Source: Flavobacteriaceae bacterium (GTDB lineage: Bacteria; Bacteroidota; Bacteroidia; Flavobacteriales; Flavobacteriaceae). Taken from it: 5,885 nt of DNA. Under the pieces are notes generated by a model. That model did not search any database. It worked only from the letters and a program-made list of their open reading frames with translations, and was not told the origin of the DNA. Made by a program: the position numbers and the translations under genes. Of the stretch, positions 1-5,885 are shown one piece after another (position 1 is the first letter of the stretch; each line of letters starts with the position of its first letter). The DNA is taken from the NCBI GenBank assembly GCA_015488935.1, contig WFMU01000332.1, forward strand, positions 1 to 5,885. The letters are read 5' to 3'.

Positions 1-2
1 AA

Positions 3-1361
3 AGTGAATTCTTTTTAACCAATGCAACAAAAGAGATTGCCTTTAGAGTACAACAACTCAAAAAATTAAAAGGCTTACTACAAAAAAACGAAGACTTACT
101 TTATAAAGCCATTTATACCGATTTTAAAAAATCTGTTTTCGAAACTTATACTTCTGAATTGGGACTTTTATATGCAGAAATAGACGAAGCATGTAAAAAA
201 GTAAAACAATGGGCAAAACCTAAACGTGTAAAAACCAATTTACTAAATATTCCATCTAAGAGTTTTATTGTACCTGAACCTTTGGGTGTTTGCTTGGTAA
301 TTGGTGCGTGGAATTATCCGTATTTATTGTCATTAGCACCCGTTGTGGCAGCAATAGCAGCAGGGAATACTGTGATTCTTAAGCCAAGTGAGTTGCCAAT
401 TCATACAAGTAATATTTTAGCAAAACTGATTAATGAAAATTTTGAATCGCATTATTTTAAAGTAGTCGAAGGTGGCATAAAAGAAACAACAGCATTGCTA
501 AAGCTTAATTTTGATAAAATATTTTTTACAGGTAGTGTTCCTGTTGGAAGAATTGTAAATCAAGCAGCAGCAAAAAATTTAACACCAGTAACTTTAGAAT
601 TAGGTGGAAAAAGTCCTGCAATACTTACCGAAAACTGCAATTTAAGTATTGTAGTACAACGACTTATTTGGGCAAAATTTTTAAATGCTGGACAAACTTG
701 TATTGCACCAGACTATGTGCTAGTACATGAATCTATAAAAGAAAAGTTTTTGACTTTAGCAAAAAAAGCCATCTTAAAATCTAATTATTCGTTCGAAAAC
801 GAAAACTACGTACAGATAATTAACAACAAAAATTTTAATCGATTAGTTGCCTTAATCGATAAAAATAAAATAATTATTGGTGGTGAGTACGATGAAAAAA
901 CACGGTATATAAGTCCGACCATAGTTTTAAATATTACTTTTGATGATGTATTAATGCAAGAAGAAATTTTTGGTCCTATTTTACCAGTGTTAACATATAC
1001 CAACATAGATACCATTATTGCTAAAATTAAAGCAAAACCAAAACCACTTGCTTGTTATTTAGCGACAAATAGTAAAAAAATAAAGCAAAAAATTGCAAAT
1101 GAAATCTCTTTTGGAAATGGTGCAATAAACGATTTTGTAATGCAAATAACCAATAATAATCTGCCATTTGGTGGTGTTGGTGAAAGCGGAATGGGTGCTT
1201 ATCATGGTATATTTGGTTTTAAAACTTTTAGTCATTATAAAAGTATAATAGATAAAAAAACATGGATAGAACCAAACCTAAAATACCATCCATATACCAA
1301 CAAAAAACTACAATTAATTAAAATATTGCAAAACGGAATTGGTAAATTTAAGAAAAAATAA
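3..1361 (+). CDS. Class 3 (ALDH3-type) NAD(P)-dependent aldehyde dehydrogenase, 5' partial
   Basis: Oxidises an aldehyde to the carboxylate with NAD(P)+, probably in the cytoplasm. The frame is open from base 3 with no in-frame ATG, so the start lies off the left edge. The first visible stretch (SEFFLTNATKEIAFRVQQLK) is the typical ALDH3 N-terminal helix. Counting from base 3 (452 residues visible): GAWNYP with the oxyanion-hole Asn at 104, LKPSE with the cofactor-binding Lys at 127, FTGS glycine turn near 177, LELGGKSP with the general-base Glu at 199, NAGQTC with the nucleophilic Cys at 233 (bases 699-701), EEIFGP near 321, and PFGGVGESGMGAYHG at 388-402. The Glu-Cys spacing of 34 and an offset of ~10 from mammalian ALDH3A1 numbering suggest only about 10 residues are missing. 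The TTG at 159 falls inside conserved sequence and is not the start. The tail is basic and amphipathic, not a hydrophobic anchor. The stop is two bases before the GMC gene, so co-transcription is likely. Family is secure; substrate is unknown. Confidence 0.95.
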   Translation, partial: SEFFLTNATKEIAFRVQQLKKLKGLLQKNEDLLYKAIYTDFKKSVFETYTSELGLLYAEIDEACKKVKQWAKPKRVKTNLLNIPSKSFIVPEPLGVCLVIGAWNYPYLLSLAPVVAAIAAGNTVILKPSELPIHTSNILAKLINENFESHYFKVVEGGIKETTALLKLNFDKIFFTGSVPVGRIVNQAAAKNLTPVTLELGGKSPAILTENCNLSIVVQRLIWAKFLNAGQTCIAPDYVLVHESIKEKFLTLAKKAILKSNYSFENENYVQIINNKNFNRLVALIDKNKIIIGGEYDEKTRYISPTIVLNITFDDVLMQEEIFGPILPVLTYTNIDTIIAKIKAKPKPLACYLATNSKKIKQKIANEISFGNGAINDFVMQITNNNLPFGGVGESGMGAYHGIFGFKTFSHYKSIIDKKTWIEPNLKYHPYTNKKLQLIKILQNGIGKFKKK

Positions 1362-1363
1362 TA

Positions 1364-2950
1364 ATGGCTTTAGACTACGATTATATTATTATTGGTAGTG
1401 GATTTGGAGGTTCGGTAAGTGCTTTGCGCCTTTCGGAAAAAGGTTATAAAGTATTGGTTATTGAAAAAGGAAAATGGTATATAGCAAAAGATTTTCCGAA
1501 AACAAATTGGCAGTTGAAAAAATGGTTATGGATGCCTTTTTTGGGTTTTAAAGGTATTATGCAATTACGTATTTTTAAACATATTTCCATTTTGTCTGGT
1601 ACAGGAGTTGGTGGTGGTTCTTTGGTTTATGCCAATACCTTGCCTATTCCAAAAACAGCATTTTACAAAACAGGTAGTTGGGCTAATTTAAAAGATTGGG
1701 AGAATACGCTAAAACCATACTATAAAAAAGCATCTAAAATGTTGGGAGCAACTAAAAATCCTTTGTTGTTTGATGCAGATAAAGCATTAAAAAAACTAGC
1801 AGAAATACAAAATATTACCGATAAATTTGAACAACCAAACGTAGCTGTTTTTTTTGGAGAGCCAGATAAAGAAGTTGCCGATCCGTATTTTAATGGAGAA
1901 GGACCTAAACGTACAGGCTGTAATTTTTGTGGTGGTTGTATGACTGGTTGTAGGTATAATGCTAAAAACACGCTGGATAAAAATTACTTGTATTTTGCAC
2001 AAAAAAATGGTGCAAAAATTAGTTCCGAAACCGAAGTTTATCAAGTAAAACCAATAGATAATGCAACCGGAAAAACTGGCTATACGGTTTATACCAAATC
2101 TAGTACCAAACTATTTAAAACAAAGCAAGTAATTACGGCAAAGGGAGTTATTTTTTCTGCTGGAGTATTAGGAACTTTAAAACTTCTTTTAAAACAAAAG
2201 AAAAAGACCTTGCCTTTACTTTCTGATAGATTAGGCTCGGATATTCGTACCAATAACGAGACATTAGTAAGTGTTTCTAGTTTAGATAAAAACTTAGATT
2301 TTTCTAAAGGAATTGCCATTGGAAGTCTTTTGCACACCGATGCTAATAGTCACTTAGAAGTATGTAGATATTCTAAAGGTTCTGGTTTTTGGAAATTACT
2401 ACATTTACCTTATACAACAGGAACTAATCCAATAATTAGACTGTTTACTATGTTAGTACAAATAATAAAATCACCTTGGCATTATTTTAAAATTTATTGG
2501 GTAAATAGTTGGTCTAAAAAAACGGTAGTTTTGTTATTTATGCAAAGTTTAGATAGTACCTTAAAATTTAAAAGATCTTATTTTGGATGGCTAAGTTCTA
2601 CCGTTAATTCTGGGAAAAAACCAAGTCCGAATATACCAGAATCTAAAATATTAACTAAAGAATATGCAAAGATTGTAAACGGAAAAGCAACCACTTTTTT
2701 ATTGGAAGCCTTTGCAGGTATTCCATCTACGGCACATATTTTGGGTGGTGCTGTAATGGGTGAAAATGCTAATGAAGGCGTAATTAATAAGAATAACGAG
2801 GTTTTTGGCTATACCAATATGTATGTAATTGATGGTGCAATGATTTCGGCAAATCCTGGTGTAAATCCATCTTTGTCTATAACAGCAATTGCAGAGCATG
2901 CGATGGACAAAATTCCAGATGCTTCACTTGCTAAATTAGCAAGTAAGTAA
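1364..2950 (+). CDS. GMC-family FAD oxidoreductase (cholesterol oxidase/fatty alcohol oxidase-like)
   Basis: Flavoprotein of 528 residues expected to oxidise an alcohol to an aldehyde or ketone. The N-terminal FAD fold shows YIIIGSGFGGSVSALRL with the GxGxxG turn at 11-16 and ribose-binding Glu at 34. The GMC signature SGTGVGGGSLVYANT spans about 78-92. The C-terminal GMC_oxred_C region has AHILGGAVMG with His458 and ANPGVNPSLSI with Asn501, matching the catalytic His/Asn pair of cholesterol oxidases. Residues 186-196 hold CxxCxxCxxxC followed by RYNAKNTLDKNYL, a pattern I recall from bacterial cholesterol-oxidase-like relatives. Residues ~342-395 are rich in Trp, Leu, Ile and Phe and may aid membrane or lipid contact, but no clean transmembrane helix or signal peptide is visible. 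The ATG shares its A with a second in-frame stop of the upstream ALDH gene; no Shine-Dalgarno is apparent. Pairing with ALDH suggests sequential alcohol-to-acid oxidation (inference). Electron acceptor (O2 or other) is undecided. Confidence 0.92.
   Translation: MALDYDYIIIGSGFGGSVSALRLSEKGYKVLVIEKGKWYIAKDFPKTNWQLKKWLWMPFLGFKGIMQLRIFKHISILSGTGVGGGSLVYANTLPIPKTAFYKTGSWANLKDWENTLKPYYKKASKMLGATKNPLLFDADKALKKLAEIQNITDKFEQPNVAVFFGEPDKEVADPYFNGEGPKRTGCNFCGGCMTGCRYNAKNTLDKNYLYFAQKNGAKISSETEVYQVKPIDNATGKTGYTVYTKSSTKLFKTKQVITAKGVIFSAGVLGTLKLLLKQKKKTLPLLSDRLGSDIRTNNETLVSVSSLDKNLDFSKGIAIGSLLHTDANSHLEVCRYSKGSGFWKLLHLPYTTGTNPIIRLFTMLVQIIKSPWHYFKIYWVNSWSKKTVVLLFMQSLDSTLKFKRSYFGWLSSTVNSGKKPSPNIPESKILTKEYAKIVNGKATTFLLEAFAGIPSTAHILGGAVMGENANEGVINKNNEVFGYTNMYVIDGAMISANPGVNPSLSITAIAEHAMDKIPDASLAKLASK
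1919..1951 (+). other. Tetra-cysteine motif Cx2Cx2Cx3C in the GMC oxidoreductase
   Basis: Cys186, Cys189, Cys192 and Cys196 lie within 11 residues, in GCNFCGGCMTGCR. The protein has only one other cysteine (Cys334). The spacing equals that of [4Fe-4S] ferredoxin motifs, but a zinc-binding or structural role is equally open from sequence alone. Confidence 0.7.
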
Positions 2951-2968
2951 TAACTCAATAATTATTAC
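2947..2968 (+). terminator. Weak AT-rich hairpin after the GMC gene, possible terminator
   Basis: GTAATAA (2947-2953) and TTATTAC (2962-2968) are perfect 7-base inverted arms around an 8-base loop. The left arm includes the GMC stop codon. T-rich runs follow at 2970-2974 and 2979-2984. Only one G-C pair is present, so the stem would be unstable and may be chance in AT-rich DNA. It could mark the end of the ALDH-GMC transcript. Confidence 0.28.
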
Positions 2969-3023
2969 CTTTTATCGCTTTTTTATGTAGAATGCTAATA
3001 CTGCGCTTATATGTATAAAATTT

Positions 3024-3034
3024 ACGTACTTTGC
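3024..3034 (+). promoter_or_regulatory. Probable promoter -7 region for the DUF2400 gene
   Basis: The stretch ACGTACTTTGC has the TTTGC core of the Bacteroidota -7 element, TAnnTTTG, but TA sits one base too close for a perfect match. It lies 15 bases before the ATG at 3049 and would give a very short leader. No clear -33 TTG element was seen. Its presence argues that the TTG at 3031 is part of the promoter and not a start codon. Confidence 0.45.
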
Positions 3035-3048
3035 AAGAATTATTAGCC

Positions 3049-3813
3049 ATGACAAACACAGAACTAAAACAGTTTTTAGACGAAAAAGTAATTCAATATA
3101 ACCAACCTAAGTTTATTGCGAGTGATCCAATACAAATACCACATCAATTTAACAAAAAGGAAGATATTGAAATAGCTGGTTTTTTAACGGCAACCATTGC
3201 TTGGGGAAAGCGGCAAATGATTATTAAAAATGCCAATCGAATGATGGAATTTATGGATAGTTCGCCTTATGATTTTATAATTCATCACAGTGAAAAAGAA
3301 CTAGCTCAAATTCAAGGTTTTGTACATAGAACGTTTAACACTATTGATTTTCAGTTTTTTATAAAATCGCTAAAGAATATTTATAAAAATCACGGTGGTC
3401 TAGAAGTAGTATTTTCTTCAAATATAGCAGGTGATACAATGAAAAATAGCATCCATCAATTTAAAAAAGTTTTTTTTGAAATAGTACATCCTTTACGTAC
3501 AACAAAACATATTTCCGATCCAATAAAAGGCTCTGCTGCAAAGCGAATTAATATGTATTTGAGATGGATGGTAAGGCATGATAATGCAGGAGTAGATTTT
3601 GGTATTTGGAAAAATATTTCGCCATCCAAACTATCTTGTCCATTAGATGTGCATAGTGGTAATGTAGCACGTAAATTAGGATTACTTACGAGAAAACAAA
3701 ACGACTGGAAAGCCTTATGTGAATTGGATATTAACTTGCGCAAATTAGATGCAAAAGACCCTACAAAATATGATTTTGCACTATTTGGATTAGGTGTTTT
3801 TGAAGGTTTTTAA
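3049..3813 (+). CDS. DUF2400 / TIGR02757 family protein
   Basis: A 254-residue protein of the DUF2400 (TIGR02757) family, whose biochemical role I do not know to be established. Recognised from the N-terminal block SDPIQIPHQF (25-34), DIEIAGFLTATIAWGKR (39-55), then AAKRINMYLRWMVR (163-176), CPLDVHSGNVARKLGLL (197-213) and a C-terminal DPTKYDFALFGLGVFE (237-252). The last three blocks resemble the helix-hairpin-helix-GPD DNA glycosylase layout, with Lys165 and Asp200 as candidate catalytic residues (inference, see findings). Start is set at ATG 3049: the upstream in-frame TTG at 3031 lies inside a promoter-like TTTGC and would add only six poorly conserved residues. It is separated from the GMC stop by 98 bases, so probably transcribed on its own. 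Length fits the family and no frameshift is seen. No signal peptide or membrane segment, so likely cytoplasmic. Confidence 0.9.
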   Translation: MTNTELKQFLDEKVIQYNQPKFIASDPIQIPHQFNKKEDIEIAGFLTATIAWGKRQMIIKNANRMMEFMDSSPYDFIIHHSEKELAQIQGFVHRTFNTIDFQFFIKSLKNIYKNHGGLEVVFSSNIAGDTMKNSIHQFKKVFFEIVHPLRTTKHISDPIKGSAAKRINMYLRWMVRHDNAGVDFGIWKNISPSKLSCPLDVHSGNVARKLGLLTRKQNDWKALCELDINLRKLDAKDPTKYDFALFGLGVFEGF

Positions 3814-3836
3814 TAAATAACCTGTATGCTCTGATT

Positions 3837-3865
3837 AAAAAAAGCAAAAGATAAATTATAACTTT
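3837..3865 (-). terminator. Weak candidate terminator for aspS
   Basis: Read on the minus strand after the aspS stop, AAAG (3862-3865) can pair with CTTT (3847-3850), with a short ATA/TAT inner stem, and is followed by seven T (complement of A-run 3837-3843). The stem is short, bulged and AT-rich, so this is marginal. In the other direction a T7 run at 3882-3888 follows the DUF2400 gene without a convincing stem. Confidence 0.22.
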
Positions 3866-3899
3866 ACTGAATTAATTGGTGTTTTTTTGGGACTTAAGT

Positions 3900-5648
3900 T
3901 TATAAATCTAATTTTAAACAAAGCTCTTTTAACTGTGCATCATCAATATTTGCAGGAGCATCAATCATTACATCTCTACCAGAATTATTTTTTGGAAATG
4001 CAATAAAATCGCGAATAGTTTCTTGTCCGCCAAGAATAGAAACTAATCTATCTAAACCAAAAGCCAAACCACCATGTGGAGGTGCTCCATAAGTAAATGC
4101 ATTCATTAGAAATCCAAATTGTTCTTGTGCTTCTTCTTTGGTAAAGCCTAAATAATCGAACATCATTTCTTGGGTTGCTTTATCGTGAATACGAATAGAA
4201 CCACCACCAATTTCATTACCATTAAGTACCATATCGTAAGCATTGGCTCTCACTTTTTCAGGTTCGGTTTTTAGTAATTCGATATCTTCTGGTTTTGGAG
4301 ATGTAAATGGATGGTGCATTGCATGAAAACGGCTGGTTTCTTCGTCCCATTCTAATAATGGAAAATCAACAACCCACAATGGTGCAAATTCATCTGGATT
4401 TCGTAAGCCTAAACGTTCTGCTAATTCCATACGCAATGCGCTCATTTGTGTACGAGTTGTGTTGGTATCTCCAGAAAGTACCACGATTAAATCTCCTTTT
4501 TTGGCATTAGTTACTTCTGCCCATTTTGCCAAATCGTTTTGGTCGTAAAATTTATCTACGGATGATTTATACGTACCGTCATCATTAACTCTACAATAAA
4601 CCATTCCTTTAGCACCAACTTGAGGACGTTTAACCCAATCAATTAGTTTATCAATTTCTTTACGTGTGAATTTATTTCCGTTAGGAACAGCAATACCTAA
4701 AACGAGTTCTGCAGTATTAAACACATTAAATTCTTTGTGTTGAGCCACTTCGTTTAATTCGCCAAATTTCATATCAAAACGAATATCTGGTTTGTCGTTT
4801 CCGTAGGTTTTCATTGCATATTCGTAGGTCATTCTTGGAAATTTTTCTACATCTATTCCCTTTATTTTTTTTAGTAAATGTCTGGTTAAACCTTCAAAGG
4901 TATTTAGGATATCTTCTTGTTCTACAAATGCCATTTCACAGTCAATTTGTGTAAATTCTGGTTGTCTATCTGCACGTAAATCCTCATCTCTAAAACATTT
5001 TACTATCTGAAAATATTTGTCCATTCCACCAACCATTAACAGTTGTTTAAAGGTTTGTGGCGATTGTGGCAAGGCGTAAAATTGCCCTTGATTCATTCTA
5101 CTTGGTACCACAAAATCACGCGCACCTTCTGGTGTAGATTTGATTAAATATGGTGTTTCTACATCAATAAAGCCTTCGTTAGATAGGTAATTACGAACTT
5201 CCATAGAAACTTTATGACGGAAAATTAAATTTTCGCGAACAGGATTTCTACGAATATCTAAATAGCGATATTTCATTCTAAGTTCGTCTCCACCATCTGT
5301 TTCGTCTTCTATAGTAAATGGAGGTACTTTGGATTTGTTTAAAATATCTAGTTTAGAAACCAAGATTTCAATTTCTCCAGTAGGTATATTTTTATTTTTA
5401 GATTGTCGTTCTATTACGGTTCCCGTTACTTGAATTACAAATTCTCGTCCTAGACTTTTTGCTTTTTCAAAAACTGCTTTTTCTGTACGTTCTTCATCAA
5501 AAATTAGTTGTGTAATACCGTATCTATCGCGGATATCTACCCAAATCATAAAACCTTTATCTCTTGTTTTTTGCACCCAACCACTTAAGATTACTTCTTG
5601 GTTTATATGTGCTAATCTTAACTCTCCATTATTGTGACTTCTGTACAT
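3900..5648 (-). CDS. aspS: Aspartyl-tRNA synthetase, bacterial type
   Basis: Class IIb synthetase of 582 residues that charges tRNA(Asp) with aspartate using ATP in the cytoplasm. The N-terminal OB-fold anticodon-binding domain covers about 1-105 ([38 protein letters not shown]). Catalytic core: motif 1 region [20 protein letters not shown] (160-179), the [11 protein letters not shown] aspartate-site loop (195-205), motif 2 [18 protein letters not shown] (219-236), and motif 3 [16 protein letters not shown] (526-541). The bacterial-only GAD insertion lies between motifs 2 and 3 (about 285-410). The block [11 protein letters not shown] (441-451) and the loop [13 protein letters not shown] (477-489) are also typical. 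Length matches bacterial AspRS. Start is set at ATG 5648 because MYRSH is the conserved N terminus; the in-frame TTG at 5672 overlaps the -7 promoter box. Convergent with the DUF2400 gene, 86 bases apart. At residue 31 a Lys replaces the Leu or His usual in other bacteria. Confidence 0.98.
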   Translation of the reverse strand: MYRSHNNGELRLAHINQEVILSGWVQKTRDKGFMIWVDIRDRYGITQLIFDEERTEKAVFEKAKSLGREFVIQVTGTVIERQSKNKNIPTGEIEILVSKLDILNKSKVPPFTIEDETDGGDELRMKYRYLDIRRNPVRENLIFRHKVSMEVRNYLSNEGFIDVETPYLIKSTPEGARDFVVPSRMNQGQFYALPQSPQTFKQLLMVGGMDKYFQIVKCFRDEDLRADRQPEFTQIDCEMAFVEQEDILNTFEGLTRHLLKKIKGIDVEKFPRMTYEYAMKTYGNDKPDIRFDMKFGELNEVAQHKEFNVFNTAELVLGIAVPNGNKFTRKEIDKLIDWVKRPQVGAKGMVYCRVNDDGTYKSSVDKFYDQNDLAKWAEVTNAKKGDLIVVLSGDTNTTRTQMSALRMELAERLGLRNPDEFAPLWVVDFPLLEWDEETSRFHAMHHPFTSPKPEDIELLKTEPEKVRANAYDMVLNGNEIGGGSIRIHDKATQEMMFDYLGFTKEEAQEQFGFLMNAFTYGAPPHGGLAFGLDRLVSILGGQETIRDFIAFPKNNSGRDVMIDAPANIDDAQLKELCLKLDL

Positions 5649-5654
5649 AGTTTT

Positions 5655-5667
5655 GCTTTTTGAAAGC
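5655..5667 (-). promoter_or_regulatory. Small inverted repeat at the aspS transcription start/leader
   Basis: On the minus strand GCTTT-CAA-AAAGC is a perfect 5-base inverted repeat with a 3-base loop, between the -7 box and the ATG. It could be an operator at the start point or a small leader hairpin six bases before the start codon. Short enough to be chance. Confidence 0.3.
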
Positions 5668-5669
5668 TG

Positions 5670-5677
5670 CAAAGTTA
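5670..5677 (-). promoter_or_regulatory. aspS promoter -7 box (TAACTTTG)
   Basis: The minus strand reads TAACTTTGC, a perfect match to the Bacteroidota TAnnTTTG -7 consensus, with 21 bases between the box and the aspS ATG at 5648. Transcription would begin around 5660-5666, giving a leader of roughly 12-18 bases. No clear -33 TTG is visible upstream. There is no Shine-Dalgarno in the A-rich leader. Confidence 0.7.
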
Positions 5678-5680
5678 GTA

Positions 5681-5701
5681 TTTTAATTAATACGATTAAA
5701 A
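5681..5701. repeat. Inverted repeat TTTTAAT-N7-ATTAAAA upstream of aspS
   Basis: Perfect 7-base arms (5681-5687 and 5695-5701) separated by TAATACG. It sits three bases upstream of the aspS -7 box, where a repressor or an alternative promoter element could act. All-A/T arms in AT-rich DNA make chance likely. Confidence 0.3.
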
Positions 5702-5767
5702 GATTTTTGATTAATAAAATTTATAATTGACTTCGTATTGTATTGATAAAAACTTTAAAAAAAAGAT

Positions 5768-5778
5768 AATACAGTATT
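5768..5778. repeat. Short palindrome AATAC-A-GTATT in the divergent intergenic region
   Basis: Perfect 5-base arms around a single A. A second short palindrome, ATAAA-A-TTTAT, lies at 5714-5724. The rest of 5678-5830 is AT-rich with no ORF or RNA gene that I recognise. Either palindrome could be a protein-binding site or chance. Confidence 0.2.
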
Positions 5779-5834
5779 TATAAAATCACACCTTGCTTTT
5801 AAGAAAATAAATTATATACAATAAAAAACAGTTT

Positions 5835-5846
5835 TATGTATTTTGC
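5835..5846 (+). promoter_or_regulatory. Promoter-like TTTGC box near the right edge
   Basis: ATGTATTTTGC resembles the element before the DUF2400 gene (ACGTACTTTGC) and ends 22 bases before the first possible ATG at 5869. It is the best hint that a rightward gene begins at the edge. The match to TAnnTTTG is imperfect and no -33 element was found. Confidence 0.35.
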
Positions 5847-5868
5847 TTCGAAATTGGTTTTTAAAGGA

Positions 5869-5885
5869 ATGATGTTATGTGACTC
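5869..5885 (+). CDS. Possible start of a rightward gene, 3' truncated by the window
   Basis: ATG at 5869 and in-frame ATG at 5872 open a frame (M-M-L-C-D) that runs off the window with no stop. AAAGGA at 5863-5868 could serve as a ribosome-binding site for the second ATG, though the spacing is short. A promoter-like TTTGC lies just upstream. The ATG at 5877 is followed directly by TGA and is excluded. Too little sequence to name a product or to be sure the gene exists. Confidence 0.3.

Noticed and set aside
159..161. TTG as the start of the aldehyde dehydrogenase
   Set aside because: The frame is open back to base 3 and the upstream 52 codons encode conserved ALDH3 N-terminal sequence, so the gene is cut by the window edge.
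806..1015. Minus-strand open frame of 69 codons
   Set aside because: Lies wholly inside the ALDH gene; composition is that of an antisense shadow and no family is recognisable.
1720..2337. Three minus-strand open frames inside the GMC gene
   Set aside because: They overlap each other or the strong GMC coding frame, show no domain, and look like shadows.
2699..2899. Minus-strand open frame with several Cys residues
   Set aside because: Antisense to the conserved catalytic C-terminal region of the GMC enzyme; its composition follows from that coding frame.
3456..3743. Minus-strand open frame of 95 codons
   Set aside because: Antisense to the conserved core of the DUF2400 gene, with no promoter or recognisable product.
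3814..3899. Possible strong bidirectional terminator between DUF2400 and aspS
   Set aside because: A7 (3837-3843) and T7 (3882-3888) could pair only across a 38-base loop, and the ACTTAAGT palindrome (3892-3899) has no loop. Only a weak one-sided candidate was kept.
4307..4510. Plus-strand open frame of 67 codons
   Set aside because: Antisense to the conserved AspRS catalytic region; a shadow frame.
5702..5834. Small RNA, tRNA or small protein gene in the divergent intergenic region
   Set aside because: No cloverleaf, GC-rich stem or sustained open frame; the stretch is plain AT-rich DNA with short chance-level palindromes.
1..5885. Mobile element, CRISPR array or defence system
   Set aside because: No transposase, integrase, regularly spaced repeat, terminal inverted repeat pair or defence-type domain is visible; all well-supported genes have ordinary metabolic or housekeeping family signatures.

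Overview
The window is AT-rich bacterial chromosome and looks like Bacteroidota, most likely a flavobacterium-type organism. Four things point that way. A/T-rich codons dominate. No gene has a convincing Shine-Dalgarno sequence. The aspS promoter carries a perfect TAnnTTTG -7 box, the Bacteroidota sigma-factor signature, with looser TTTGC relatives before two other starts. The gene set (ALDH3-type dehydrogenase, GMC oxidoreductase, DUF2400/TIGR02757 protein, bacterial AspRS) is also familiar from that phylum. I estimated base composition by eye and did not count it.

Layout: (1) Bases 3-1361 (+) hold a class 3 aldehyde dehydrogenase whose first ~10 codons lie off the left edge. (2) Bases 1364-2950 (+) hold a GMC-family FAD oxidoreductase whose ATG lies two bases after the ALDH stop, so the two form a tight pair. 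(3) Bases 3049-3813 (+) hold a DUF2400/TIGR02757 protein behind its own probable promoter. (4) Bases 3900-5648 (-) hold aspartyl-tRNA synthetase, convergent with DUF2400 across an 86-base spacer. (5) Bases 5649-5885 are an AT-rich divergent intergenic region with the aspS promoter, several short inverted repeats, and at its right end a promoter-like TTTGC box followed by a possible start of a rightward gene that leaves the window.

Functionally, the first two genes make a plausible two-step oxidation module: GMC enzyme, alcohol to aldehyde; ALDH, aldehyde to carboxylate, perhaps on long-chain or membrane-derived substrates. The substrate cannot be read from the sequence. DUF2400 and AspRS are unrelated single genes. 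No mobile element, CRISPR array, tRNA or rRNA was seen.

I do not see an undescribed multi-gene system. The most interesting points are a Cx2Cx2Cx3C cysteine cluster in the GMC enzyme, a Lys/Asp arrangement in the DUF2400 protein resembling HhH-GPD/AGOG DNA glycosylases, and promoter evidence that fixes two start codons.
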